From positions 23,504,139 through 23,568,138 of the forward strand of contig OY743168.1 in NCBI GenBank assembly GCA_963555705.1: DNA of 64,000 bases, written 5' to 3'. Position 1 is the stretch's first letter, and each line of letters begins with the position of its first letter. Origin of the DNA: Ligustrum vulgare. Its lineage: Eukaryota > Streptophyta > Magnoliopsida > Lamiales > Oleaceae. The position numbers and the translations under genes are program-made. Of the stretch, positions 47,264 through 59,247 are shown in pieces. Under the pieces are notes generated by a model. The model ran no database searches. It was given only the letters and a program-made list of their open reading frames with translations, and was not told the DNA's origin.

Positions 47264-48854
47264 TGATAACGCTCCGCAAGTGCACGGGTTGCGCAAGTAA
47301 TAAAGTGGACGTAAGTCCAAGTATCGATCCCACAGAGATTGTTTTAAATCGTATTTTTAGATTACTACCTTAACCGGAACAAGAAAAGCTTATGATTTGG
47401 AAATTTTGATTTTGAAAAATAAATTAAAAATTAAACTAAAGAAAATAAGAAAATTTGATTTATGAAAACGGTGAGATGAATTTGTTAGAATTATGAATCC
47501 ACATTAATCATATCAACCATGTATTTGACTTAAACATTTAATAACAAGGTATGAGTATTGAAAATCCATGTTCCTATATTTATTTATGTCCCCTTTCGAG
47601 CGATGCATAAATACCTTTTCCTACATGAGATGAGTCTATATTTCTATGACAAATCCAAACATGTAGAAAAGTATTAACGAATTATGAACACTTTTAAGGA
47701 TAACACGAAGCATAGGGGTATATTTCTATCCCCTATCGGACTTCGCGGCAATTAATCAAGGTCTAATAAATTTCCACTCTTTCGAACATAGAAATCTATC
47801 GCAAGGATCAATAATTATGCGTCCACAATCATAGATGATAATAATAACATAATTAATTACATCAATCTCATAAATTGCATAATATAAATATAAAGTCAAA
47901 ACATGGAATCAATAAATTAATGCTTCATCACAATTCTAACAATTAAAACCTAGCCTAAATACATGATTGAAATTAAATCACAAGAAGTATGAAAAGATGT
48001 CACCCCATTCATATTCTTGATCCTTGTTCTTCAATCTTGAATTTGGCCTTCAATGGATCCCTCGGCAGTTGGACAGCGTTTTAGCATGAATTTCACAAGT
48101 TGGGAACCCTTAATTTCGTGCCCCAAGCCATGTATTTATAGATGTTCATGAGAATTAGGTTACTTGGGGAGAAAGAATGCTGAGTTTCACGTCCAAATTA
48201 AATTCCAAAAGAGTTTCAACCGAACAAGGAAAGTTACCTTCGCGGAAGATTTTTTTGTCACTGCACAGAGTTTAGTATTTTGATCATATCTTTTTATTCC
48301 CTTATCCGATTGAGGTGATTCAAAATCCTTTAGAAAGATAACGTAAAGGGATACAATTCTTCCTGAAATATGATTTTCCCAATTCAAACGTTTACTGTCT
48401 CGAAATTAGCTTTCAAATCTAACGAAAAATCTGCCAGAAATCTTGTTTGATTGGAATGAATTTATGGTAATATTCTTACCATATTTCATTCCTTTTTTAC
48501 TTCTAATTGCATCCAATTGACTCCTAAAAGTCCTCAAGTATCTTATCTTGATCCGAATCAACTATTGAATATTTGTAATTTGGTCCTTGAACTTCTGAAA
48601 TCTACCAATTTGGTTCTTTCTTTGACTTTTCTTTTAATTTAGCCCTTGATCTACTTCATCCATTCTTGATTTGCATACTTTGGTTCTTTTATCATCCAAT
48701 TTGCTTGTTTTTGCTCCAATTTCATTGTTTTCTCGACTTTGGAATTATTTCTGAAATATAAAAAAATAATACAAAATAAATAGCAAATATTCTAAAACAA
48801 ACATATAAATTCATACTTTTAGGATAAAAATAAGTGTATAAAATACACTTATCA
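47264..48854. mobile_element. Nested solo LTR, 1591 bp
   Basis: Begins TGATAACGCTCCGC and ends ACACTTATCA, with 6-bp inverted termini. Flanks ATTAA and ACTAA match at 4 of 5. It shares general style (GCAAGTGCACGGGTTG...ATCGATCCCAC) with the Athila LTRs but is a different family. It was inserted into the 3' region of the host element and then recombined to a single LTR. Confidence 0.7.
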
Positions 48855-49332
48855 ACTAACAACAATTTCAAATATCAAAATCTCTTAAGCCGGCAAGGCT
48901 ATCTAGCATGTCAATATTCCAAACAAAATAAGCAATTACAAACATCGAAACACCAAGAGCCTGCAAGGCATTCACATAGTAACATGATCCCAACACCCCC
49001 AAACTTAAATCAAACATTGTCCTCAATGTTGACAATAGCATAAAATAAAGAAAGGGATGGTTGATGAAACTTCCCCGGATGGATGCGTGAATGATGTTCA
49101 CAATTGACCTAAGCTTTGATTCTCTTGATACGCAAATCTCCCTCTAAACTTGTTGAGGACAAGGTTGCTTAGGATTTCAAAAATATTGAACCTACAAAAG
49201 TTGGTGATTAACCAAGTTAGAAATAATAAAAATGCAATAAGTAAATATCAATAAGTAATTAAAAGAGTAGAAATTTGGGTTGCCTCCCAAAAAGCTCTTG
49301 GTTAAAGTCGTAAGCTTGACTTTTGGATACAA
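48855..49332 (-). other. Athila sequence between integrase and the nested LTR
   Basis: Minus strand contains CATTGAGGACAATGTTTGA followed by a GGGGGTG purine tract, a known landmark downstream of pol in Athila/Calypso elements. No env-like frame is present. Confidence 0.6.
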
Positions 49333-50775
49333 TCACTCCGGATCTACAAGAGGGAGGGATGACTTCTCCTTTTCATACTCACCACCCAAGTATGGCTTCA
49401 TGCGTTGCCCATTGACTTTGAAGTTCCCTTTGCTCCCATGATAAAGTTCAACCGCTCCATGTGGGAAGATTTGAGCAATAGTGAAAGGTCCCGGCCATCT
49501 AGAGCGGAGTTTACCGGGAAACAATCGAAGTCTAGAGTTGTAAAGAAGTACTTGTTGCCCAACTTGGAAGTCCCGTTTCATGATGTTCTTGTCATGCCAC
49601 CTCTTTGTCTTTTCTTTGTAAATCCGAGCATTCTCATATGACTCAAGTCGCAACTCATCAAGTTCGTTGAGTTGGAGTAGTCTTTTCTCACCGGCCAACT
49701 TCGTATCAAAATTCAAAACTTTTGTTGCCCAATATGCTCGGTGCTCGAGTTCAATCGGAAGATGACATGCTTTTCCAAATAAGAGGCGAAATGGAGACAT
49801 ACCAATGGGGGTTTTGAAGGCGGTGCGGTATGCCCATAATGCATCATACAATTTCTTGGACCAATATTTCCTCGAGGCATTCACCGTCACTTCAAGGATC
49901 TTTTTCAACTCTCTATTTGAAATTTCCACCTGCCCATTTATTTGTGGATGATAAGGAGTGGATATTCGATGTTTGACGCCATATTTGGTCAAAAGTGAGT
50001 CGAAGAGGCGGTTACAAAAGTATTTTCCTCCATCACTAATGATAGCTAGAGGGGTGCCCTAACGAGTAAAAATATTTTTCTTTAAAAAGTTCACCACCAC
50101 TCGAGCATCATTGGTGGGGAGTGCCACCGCTTCTACCCACTTTGACACATAGTCCACTGCAACTAAAATGTATTGATTTGAAAAAGAAGATGGGAAAGGT
50201 CCCATGAAATCAATACCCCAAACATCGAATATTTCCACTTCTAAAATAGAATTCAAAGGCATTTCATTTCGGTTAGAGTTATTACCTAGGCATTGGCATC
50301 GATCACATTTGGGTGCAAGTGTGTGAGCATCCTTGAATAAGGTGGGCCAATAAAATCCCGACTGAAGAACCTTTGATACGGTTTTCACTGCACCAAAATG
50401 GCCTCCATATGGTGAAGAGTGACATTGCTCAAGAATATTCTCCATCTCCTCCTCGGGCATACATCTTCGCATGATTTGATCCGAACCCCTCTTGAACAAC
50501 AATGGGTCATCCCAAAAATAGTGCTTGATATCCGCAAAGAATTTTGTTCTTTGTTGGTAAGAGCGGTCCTGGAGAGTGATGTCACTTGCAAGGAAATTAA
50601 CATGGTCCGCATACCACGGCACACTAGAAGCTTGTAGAAGATCCATGATTTGGAAAAGTTGCTCATCCGGGAATACCTCACTTATCTCTTCATCAATAAC
50701 TTCCTCGATTTGCACAAGTCTAGATAAGTAATCGGCTACAAGATTCTCGGTCCCCTTCTTGTCACAAATCTCCAA
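49333..50775 (-). pseudogene. Athila integrase
   Basis: Two same-frame pieces are separated by one stop (TAG) near 50056-50058. The upstream piece has the HHCC zinc-binding region (around HGGH-like GGHFGAVKT and CDRCQ) and the first catalytic Asp in WGIDFMGPF. The second Asp (SDGGKYF) lies just after the stop, and the catalytic Glu is in [10 protein letters not shown]. The C-terminal part ends in [10 protein letters not shown]. Apart from the stop the domain looks complete. The plus-strand frames over this region are shadows. Confidence 0.85.
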
Positions 50776-50807
50776 ATCAAACTCTTGGAGAAGAAGAACC
50801 CATCTAA

Positions 50808-51260
50808 TTAACCGCGACTGGCATCTTTCTTTGCCAACAAATACTTAAGGGCCGAGTGGTCGGTATACACAATCACCTTGGAGCCAATAAGATATGACCG
50901 AAACTTATCAAAGGCAAAGACCACCGCTAGCATTTCCTTCTCGGTAGTAGTATAATTCAATTGAGCATCGGTCAATGTTCTACTAGCATAATAGATGACA
51001 TGCAAAATTTTGTCCTTCCTTTGCCCCAAAACTGCCCCCACGGCATAATCACTTGCATCACACATAAGCTCAAAGGGAAAACTCCAATCCGGAGCCACAA
51101 TAATAGGTGCCGTAATGAGTTTCTCTTTAAGAATGTTAAAAGCTTGGAGACACTCTTTAGAGAAATCAAATGTGGCACTCTTCTCTAGCGAAGAACAAAG
51201 TGGCTTTGGGATTTTTGAGAAGTCCTTGATGAATCTCCTATAAAATCCTGCATGCCCCAA
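50808..51260 (-). pseudogene. Athila RNase H
   Basis: Conserved blocks GHAGFYRRFIKDFSKI (connection), FELMCDASDYAVGAVLGQ (first catalytic Asp), YYASRTLTDAQLNYTTTEKE (Glu) and [18 protein letters not shown] (Asp) are all present in one frame. Separation from the RT frame upstream and the integrase frame downstream by frameshifts makes it a pseudogene. Confidence 0.85.
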
Positions 51261-51277
51261 GAAACTTCTTATGCCTT

Positions 51278-52389
51278 TTACCGAGGTGGGGGAGATAATT
51301 TTTCGATAACTTGAATTTTTGCCTTATCAGCCTCAATCCCCTTACTTGAAATTTGGTGTCCAAGAACTATCCCCTCTCGCACCATGAAATGCCATTTTTC
51401 CCAATTCAAAACCAAATTGGTATCCTCACATCTTTTAAGCATCATATTCAAATTATTTAAACAATCATCAAATGAGGTGCCAAAAATCGAGAAGTCATCC
51501 ATAAATACCTCGATAAATTTCTCCACCATGTCGGAGAAGATAGCCATCATGCACCATTGGAAAGTGGCAGGAGCATTACAAAGACCGAATGACATCCTCC
51601 TATATGCAAAAGTTCCATATGGGCATGTGAATGTTGTCTTTTCTTGATCTTCCGGGGCTATAGGAATTTGATTATAGCCCGAATACCCATATACGAAGCA
51701 ATAGTGAGAGTGACCCGCCAATCGCTCAAGCATTTGATCGATGAATGGAAGGGAAAAATGATCATTCCTCGTAGCATTGTTGAGCTTGCGATAGTCAATG
51801 CAAATTCTCCACCCCGTCACTAGCCTTGTTGGAATCAACTCATTATTCTCATTTTCCACCACCGTAACACCTCCTTTCTTTGGCACTACTTGCACCGGGC
51901 TTACCCATGCACTATCCGAGATTGGATAGATAATACCCGCATCAAGCCACTTCACTACTTCGGCTCTCGCCACTTCATGTTAGGATTTAACTGATGTTGA
52001 TGCTCCACCGAAGGTTTGAAATCATCCTCCATAAGAATTTTATGCGTGCATAATGAAGGGCAAATACCTCGAATATCCGAGATGGTCCATCCAATAGCCT
52101 CCTTGTGCTCCCTCAATACCCGAAGCAATTTATCTTCCTCCACCTTATTCAATAAATTAGAAATAATAACCGGAAGGGCAGAAGATTCCCCCAAGTAAGC
52201 ATACCTCAAATGAGAAGGAAGAGGCTTTTGCTCGAGGGTAGGTGCCTTCTTGAGAGATGGTAGTGGCGGTGAAGAACTCTTTTTCAACTCCTCAAAGTAT
52301 GGGGCCCTCTTGTGTTGATATTGTGGTGATGCCTCCAAGTAGTGAGCCATTTGTTCAACTTCATGATAGTCAAAGAGTGGGCAATGCAA
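51278..52389 (-). pseudogene. Athila reverse transcriptase
   Basis: Two frames (51955-52389 and 51278-51973) that overlap slightly at a frameshift. Key blocks are VVKWLDAGIIYPISDS, WRICIDYRKLNNATR, LPFIDQMLERLAGHS, CPYGTFAYRRMSFGLCNAP and the catalytic FMDDFSIFG (YxDD motif with Phe-Met). VYGYSGYNQI replaces the usual LDxxSGYxQI, losing one catalytic Asp, so the enzyme would be inactive. Confidence 0.85.
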
Positions 52390-53090
52390 GACTTCAATGG
52401 ATCCTTCGAAATCCCACGATTGAAGGAGTTTACCACTAGATGATCAATTACATCCACCCGAAAGCATGAATTGGACTCCGAGGGATATTTAATGGCCTTA
52501 AACACATTGAAAGTGACTTTCTCATCTTGCACCCTCAAAATCAATTGCCCCTCTTGCATATCAATAAGCGCTCTCCGGGTTGCTTGAAATGGCCTTTCCA
52601 AAATGATTGGAATGTCATGATCTTCCCATCCCTCTTTCTTTTCTTGTGGCTTCGGATTCAACACATTGTGATTGTTACCATAAGATAGATTTGGATGACT
52701 CCTCCAAATGGGATTGTAAGTAGGAGTATATGGATTGAACCCTTGGTGTTGGAAATTTTGAGCATACGCAACTTGCTCGGTAGATGAAGATCCACTTTCC
52801 ATCAATGGACACATAGAGCTTTGATGATTAGCCCCACATATCTCACGTACCGAAGGGACTTGAACCATGTTGGCGTGCCGAGAGGTTGAAGTAGATAACC
52901 CTTCCACTTTCTTGGCTAAGGAGTCTATCTTTGACAAAACAAGTGCATAATCATCATCCCCACGTGCACCACAAGAACTCCTTGGTGCACTTCTATCCGG
53001 CCACATTGCACTTTGTTCACTCATGATCTCAAACATAAGCCTCTCAAACGCTCTTTGTTTTGATAGACCCATTAGAAGATGAATCCACAT
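52284..53090 (-). pseudogene. Athila gag C-terminus and protease remnant
   Basis: Contains ILERPFQATRRALIDMQEGQ and LRVQDEKVTFNVFKAIKYP, the region that follows the protease active site in Athila. The active-site segment itself (DLGASIN-type) is missing, apparently by deletion, and the frame is shifted relative to gag. Confidence 0.75.
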
Positions 53091-53857
53091 TTGATCGGCA
53101 AGGAGGAGTTAACCCGGCATAGAAGTGGTTGACTTGTTGCCCCAATATGATCCCATGATTGGCACTTCCTAAGCATATCCTTGAACCTCTCCCAAGCTTC
53201 ATGAAAACTCTCCATCTCGAAATGTTGAAATGTAGTGATATCATGCTTGAGTTTAGAAACTCTAGAAGGTGGAAAGAATTTTGTAGTAAATCTTTGGACA
53301 AACTCCACCCAAGTAGTGATGCTCCCCGGAGGCAAAGTGTCAAGCCATTCTCGTGCCTTGTCTTTCAAAGTGTGCACAAATAATCTCATCCGGATTGCTT
53401 CCACATTCACCCCATCATAATTGAAGTTGCTACAAATTTCAAGGAAGCGTGCCACATGAGCATGTGGATTCTCATCGGTTCTCCCATAAAATGATATAGT
53501 GTTGGAGAATAAATTGATGACATCCGGCCGAAATTGAAAATTTGGGTGATTGTAGGAGGGATAGACAATGCTTGATTGATTCTCGACAATAGGAGGATTC
53601 ATGAAATCTCCAAAACGCATGTCTTCTCCATTAACAACGGGCTCTTGAACTCTAGCTGCTTGAGGATCAAAACCGGGTGAGATTCCACCCCTTGGAGGAA
53701 TTGCAGCCGGAGCATTAAGCTCGATGTTAACTCTTTCTCCTTCCATCCCAGTAAGAAGTTGTCTCCTAACTTCCCGTTGTTCCATTAATCTACGTCGAAA
53801 AGTTTCCTCGATATCCGGATCTATTTTAACTAGATCAAGAATTCTACTTCGACACAT
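53072..53857 (-). pseudogene. Athila gag N-terminus
   Basis: ATG at 53857, MCRSRILDLVKIDPD. The gag hallmark is IRMRLFVHTLKDKAREWLDT, then LPPGSITTWVEFVQRFTTKF and EAWERFKDMLRKC. It runs out of frame around 53080. The gag forms the retroviral-like particle. Identification is firm; the gene is broken. Confidence 0.85.
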
Positions 53858-54000
53858 GCACAATTAACAACCTAGAACAACACAAGAAATTAGAAGATTT
53901 CTTACACAAAACAAAAGAAAAGAAAATTTGTACAAGAAATAAAAGTAACTAATAGTCAAAACTAATATCAACTAAAATGTAATTTAAATAGAAACAATCC

Positions 54001-54018
54001 CCGTTGGCAACGGCGCCA
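54001..54018 (-). other. Athila primer-binding site (tRNA-Asp type)
   Basis: TGGCGCCGTTGCCAACGG on the minus strand, six bases after the 5' LTR. Athila elements normally show TGGCGCCGTTGCCGGGG. Confidence 0.85.
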
Positions 54019-54024
54019 AAAACT

Positions 54025-55694
54025 TGTTCGCTCAAAATAGTGTATCGCAAGCACACGTATCGCATACAAGTGATAGTGAACTAAATGAGTCCGATTTATC
54101 GATCCTACAAGGATTGTCTATTTCAATTACACTCTAGTTTAATCAATTTAAACAAGAAACACACACAATAAAGTTTTGGTTTTGAAATGTTCAAATATTT
54201 AAATCAAATTCACAATAGCAAATAGATAAGTAGAAAATGATGATGATAACGGAGTGTTGTGAGTCTTGATTCCACTTGACCATTACCTAATTGAATTCTC
54301 AACAAACAAATAGAAATGCAATTTATTAATCATGTTAGATCCGATTTTTCAAGCTTAGTCAATTACCTCTCTCGAGTGAAATCAACCCTAATTAGTGAAA
54401 TTAACTTACTATATCTCTATGTTGATTGAAAACAAACCAATTGCATTAACTCTTTGTGAAAATAGCTCAATGGATCATCTAGGGTTTTAGGAATATCTCT
54501 ATCCTAAACAAGAACCTAGAGAAAATATTGTATTGATCTAGAATACACAACAATTTCTCAATAATTGCACATCCCACAAAATCCAAGCATAAATATGGCT
54601 ACAATAAATGCAAGTCCATAAATACAACAATAAATGTACAAGATAATAAATAGCCTAAATTCTTAATACAAGCATTAAAATCAATTAAGCTAGGTCAAGC
54701 TTCATCAATCATCCCAACACTAAATAACTTAGCCCATAGTGAAATAACAATAAAATTCAAGAATTAAACACGTCATTTCAACTATGAAGTAAAATAAATG
54801 GAGAAATATGAAGATTAAGCAATAACACTTCCCTTCACCAATGATTCTTGCTTCAAATATCACTATTCTTCCACAATAATGTTGGTATTTCTACCCAAAT
54901 CAACATTCATCAACAAAACTATACAACTTACAAGAGAAATTACAAGATAAAAATGAAAGAGAAAGAGAGAACTAGGGTTTTTGGACTTGAAAGAGGAAGA
55001 AGAATGACCTAAACCTAGCCAAAACGCCCTAAAAAACACCCAAATTCGTGTAGATCCGCGTTATCAGCGTTTGGGCCGAACCGGGTCGCACCGGGTCTGC
55101 CCAGAATATCGTTCAGATATTTGACCGCGCGATCACGCAGCTGAATGCCTCGCGATCGCTTGGTTGACATGCTGAGTCTCTGGTTGGGTTTTTGGCCTGA
55201 GTCGCGAACGCGACTTGATCGAGCCACGCGATTGCATGGTTCTCCTGGTTGATGTCTTGCAGCTTGATCCTTCTTTTAATTGCAATTGAGGTCCTCCAAC
55301 TTTCGACGTCGATCAACTTGGTCCCTAAAGTTTTCGATTTCTTTTAATTAAGCCCTTCCAAAAGTGTATTTGAGTCCTTCAACTTTGGAAACTTGCAATT
55401 TAGTCCTTCGACCAATTGCACATGAGATCCACAACTTCCGGAAGTGACAATTTGGTCCCCAAACTTTGACTCTAAGAAGGATTTGACTCTTTTCTCCTCA
55501 ATTTCTTCAATTATTTATCCATTTATCTCCTTTCTTGTGTTTTCTCCATGTAGTTGAATGTTGAACCTATTTAATCACAAAATATGCACAATTAAATAGA
55601 TATTTGTCCAACACAATTAAATAGATATTTGTCCAAATTACTCAAAAAGTACCACAAAAAATATGTGAAATGTGCATGTAAAATGCACTCAACA
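54025..55694 (-). repeat. 5' LTR of the Athila element, 1670 bp
   Basis: On + it begins TGTTCGCTCAAAATAG and ends GCACTCAACA. Homologous to 44227-45923 over its length. Small frames near 55015-55316 are not genes. Confidence 0.8.
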
Positions 55695-56360
55695 CCTAAC
55701 AAGTGAAAGATTATTTATAAACATATTGTCCGTAAAATCGTCTCAAAGATCAAATGTAAAATTATTTATATTTTTTTACTTTTCCTCAATATTTCATTCA
55801 TTTTAAATTATACTATTTAAGTTTTATAATATTATCTATAATCTATTTCTGTATTAGTTATTATTCTTTTGATAATTATTGTATTATTTTAAAATCGAAA
55901 AATATGTAATATGAGTGTCAAATTAAAAGATCTCTACGAGAAGTTTAATACAAGATAATGAGTGAGAGTAAATTGAAAATATATTTTCCGTAAAATCGTC
56001 TCAGATATCAAACGTAAAAGTTTTTACTTTATATTTTTTTACTTTTTCTCAAAATCTCAATCATTTTTTTTAATTATATTATTTAAGTTCTATAATACTA
56101 TTAATAAAAAAAATTGTAATAATTATTATCCTTTTGATAATTATTGTATTATTTTAAAGTCGAGAAATTTGTAATATAGGTATCAAATTGAAGATCTCAA
56201 TGAGAAGTTTAATACAAGATAACAAATGAGAGCAAACTATAAAAACTTTGTCCATAAAAACGTCTCAAATATCAAATGTAAAAGTTTATTTTATATTTTT
56301 TAATTTTCCTCAATTATCCCATTCATCTTAAATTATGTCATTTAAGTTATATAATACTCA
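55695..56360. repeat. ~262-bp tandem array (right part), two to three diverged units
   Basis: TATGTAATATGAGTGTCAAA at 55907 and TTGTAATATAGGTATCAAA at 56168 are about 262 bp apart. Other landmarks (GTAAAATCGTCTCA, GAGAAGTTTAATACAAGATAA) recur with the same spacing. The array continues on the left of the Athila element (44117-44226). Confidence 0.75.
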
Positions 56361-56368
56361 GTATTAAG

Positions 56369-56652
56369 CAATATTTTCAGACCCGGTCCGGGTATCGACC
56401 CGGCCGAGAGACTGGATCAAGGGTTAGAGGGTCAACTCGGAGTCGACTTGGGGTCGACCCGGGTATTAATTAATATTTAAAACATATTAAAATATCAAAA
56501 AATAAAAAATGTATAAAACTCGGGTTCGGGTCAACCAGGTCGGTCGGGTTTCCTGGGTCAACCCGGGTCGTTGACCGATTTTGACCCTACTGGGTTTTTA
56601 ATGTGACCCGAACAGGTTTTTAGGTCGGGTCGGGCCGGGTTTGACAACATTG
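56369..56652. mobile_element. hAT MITE, 284 bp
   Basis: An exact 8-bp duplication GTATTAAG flanks it (56361-56368, 56653-56660). Ends are CAATATTTTCAGACCCGG and, inverse, CAATGTTGTCAAACCCGG. Interior is GACCCGG-rich. Confidence 0.85.
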
Positions 56653-56997
56653 GTATTAAGAAAAGATGAAATCAGTTCGACTCGAAAAAGACAATAGATC
56701 AATGATCAGAAAGTCGGTTCGGGTCGAACCGATATTAATTAAAAAATTAATAATTATTTCAAAGATCACAAAATTTTCTTAAAAAAGAAGTTATTTTACA
56801 AATAAAACAATATTTATTCATTTTAATTAGTTTTGTACATGTTGCATTTCTTGTTTTGATTAATTTTGTCTTTTTTAAAGTTTTGAATTAAATAATATTT
56901 TGAATTAAAATGTCATTGTACTATATTTTTATTTGATATGATTGTATAATTAATATATTTTCATAAATTTTGATTGAAATCACTATTACAAGCATAT

Positions 56998-57013
56998 TCT
57001 TGTGCATCGCAAG

Positions 57014-57051
<38 letters not shown>
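56998..57051. repeat. Degenerate Helitron-like 3' hairpin followed by (ATA)n
   Basis: TTCTTGTGCATCGCAAGGGT (hairpin CTTG...CAAG around GCATCGC) resembles Helitron 3' hairpins, but the CTAG end is replaced by a run of about ten AAT triplets. Confidence 0.4.
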
Positions 57052-57052
<1 letters not shown>

Positions 57053-57362
57053 CATTTGACCGTTTGAGCCAGCAGACACAATTGGCCATTAAACAGTCCA
57101 TTACCACGAGCCAGGAGCGAGCCTGCCCATTCAGGCTCGTGTAATGAATCTGAAATAGGCCCTAATGAGCTGACCCATTTCACGGTTTGTTGGGCTTGTC
57201 TACGAGCCGATACACGAACTTCACGAGTAGAACTCGAACTGTCCAACATCCACATTTTTGTTCGGTCCAAGCCCAAGTTTGTTTTTTCATGAGCCGAGCC
57301 GAACTTTTAATGAGTCGAATCGAGCCGAACTCAAGAACTTTTCGGCCCATTTGCCACCCCTA
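57052..57362. mobile_element. hAT right-end fragment
   Basis: The right end reads CCCATTTGCCACCCCTA, matching the 1076-4332 family terminus, preceded by GAGCCGAAC-rich subterminal DNA. No left end precedes it. Confidence 0.6.
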
Positions 57363-57539
57363 TATATAACTAATATACCATCTTTATTTAATAAATTTAA
57401 AAATTCATTACATTAATATATTATCTATTATTTTACAATTAATTAATTTATTTATTGATGTGATTTCTTATTATTATACTTTCTTATTTATTTAATATTA
57501 AATTAATTTATTATCTACCCTTCTAGAATGTTTTATAAG

Positions 57540-57933
57540 TACAATAAAACTTTAACTTTGTTAGGTTTTAACTGTAACTGGCTATCTCGTGAAAAAAAAA
57601 TATTATGTTTATTGAATTGTAATTAAGCCAAAGTGTTATGTAGGTATTTGAGGCGAAAAATGATGACTTATGGATCAAAGCGATAAAGTCGCCTCAAAAT
57701 TGCTCATTGTCTGCTCGAAGGGTGCTTGATGAGAGCTCGAGCGCCCGTATTATATGGCCTAAACATGTTCGGGATTTGCAAAATTCTAATTGTAATATAA
57801 CATCTCTTAAAGTCTGCTACTATGTAAACCATGCCTCTATTTTGTTTTTATTGTGATTGATCATTATATTTCTTATAGAGAACATTATCTCAATTCTTTG
57901 ATTCATCATTTGATTATTCAAAGATCAGTCATA
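57540..57933. other. Probable LTR portion of a decayed Sire-type copia element
   Basis: Contains AGCTCGAGCGCCCG and similar motifs seen in Sire LTRs. The true 5' border was not found. The LTR would continue after the hAT insertion to about 59235. Confidence 0.35.
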
Positions 57934-58746
57934 CAATGTTGATAGACCTAGCCCAGCCGGGCCCGATCGAACGGGAAATCCGTGACCTGATCCAAAATCT
58001 GTGTCACAAAATGGAAAAAACCCAGATTAAAACCTAATGGAAAAAACCCAGATTAAAACCTGTTGAACCGGTCGGTTTTTGATAAAACTGGTGACCCGTA
58101 CCTGGGTTTAACAGGTCAGATTCAATGCTTTTTTCAGAATTAGTACAGCCCACAACCTTTTGTATTCATCCATCCAAAAGCCTATTTATAGGGACAAATT
58201 GACTATCCTTCAATTACAATCTTTCGATGTGGGATCATTCTCTTTTTCCATTTTTATTTAATTTTAAATAGTATATACTGTATGGTGATAAAGTCTATTT
58301 ACATACCTATTTTGTGAAATTAAAAATTAGTCCTTGCTTTCTTTCTTTTTTAAAAAACAACCCCCTCCATTTTGAAAATTAATTTTTCTTTTCATCCTCC
58401 AACTATTTATATTTCATTGCTAGTATAATAATTTTAGAATAATTTTTTTATGAGTTCAAAATTAAAATACTTTAAATATTTAAAGTTTTGAATAAATAAA
58501 TGTAATAAATGATAATTAATTTATATTTTCTTTAAATTAGTAATTCTAAAATTAAAAATATTATTACTATAATGCTTTATATCTAGTGTATATTTATTAT
58601 TTAATTTTTATGAAAATAATCTAGTTTTATATAAAAAATTATTTGTCTTAGAAATATTTAAAATAATATTAAAAAAATACCCCGAGTCGACCCGCTGACC
58701 TTTTCCATTTTTCGGGTCAATGCCCGGGTCAGGTTTGAAAATATTG
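57934..58746. mobile_element. hAT-like element, 813 bp, same family as 56369-56652
   Basis: Ends CAATGTTGATAGACCTAGCC and, inverse, CAATATTTTCAAACCTGACC. GTCATA flanks both sides. The interior is mostly AT-rich between two GACCCG-rich ends, so it is a longer relative of the 284-bp MITE. Confidence 0.7.
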
Positions 58747-59247
58747 GTCATATAATACTCAACATTTGTTCAAGTTCAAAGATGCCAAAACCTAAATCTT
58801 TAACTATAAAACTTCATAATATTGAAGTTCGGTAGAAGTGGCAAGAATTCTGTTGAAGAAGAATGAGGCTTGTTCTTGTTGATTCATGCGATGGGAAAAG
58901 ATAGTCCAGAGTTATTGAAAAGTGCCGGATGCAAAATTAAAGAGCTCTTTGGTGATTTATATATTGAGTGGATATTGTTTATTAAGGTTTAGTTATATTT
59001 GGACCAACTGTAAATTATTCTTTCTAATACATTATTTTAGCAAGGTTAGCTAGAAAGTCGTTTCCCTGTAAAGAGTTCTTTAAGGGGTTTTCATTCGCTA
59101 CCAGGTTTTGTGTTCTTTATTTATCAAGCAAATATTTATTGATGATTGATTGATTGTTTCACATCTATATTTAATTAATAATTTTTGAATTTCGCATTAT
59201 ATACCTATTCACCCATTTATAGGTGTTAATTAGATTTTTATTTCAAG

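Larger units (their letters stand above)
44227..55694 (-). mobile_element. Athila-type Ty3-gypsy retrotransposon, about 11.5 kb with a nested solo LTR
   Basis: Read on the minus strand: 5' LTR 54025-55694, primer site TGGCGCCGTTGCC (tRNA-Asp type, diagnostic of Athila), gag, protease remnant, reverse transcriptase, RNase H, integrase, 3' untranslated region with the landmark GACAATGTTTGATTTAAGT, and 3' LTR 44227-45923. Flanking GCTAA and CCTAA match at 4 of 5. The LTRs are clearly related but diverged by substitutions and indels, so the insertion is old. A second LTR (47264-48854) is nested in the 3' region. Coding sequence is frameshifted in several places. Confidence 0.85.

Noticed and set aside
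50385..51647. Plus-strand and alternative minus-strand frames across Athila pol
   Set aside because: Shadows of the reverse transcriptase, RNase H and integrase frames.
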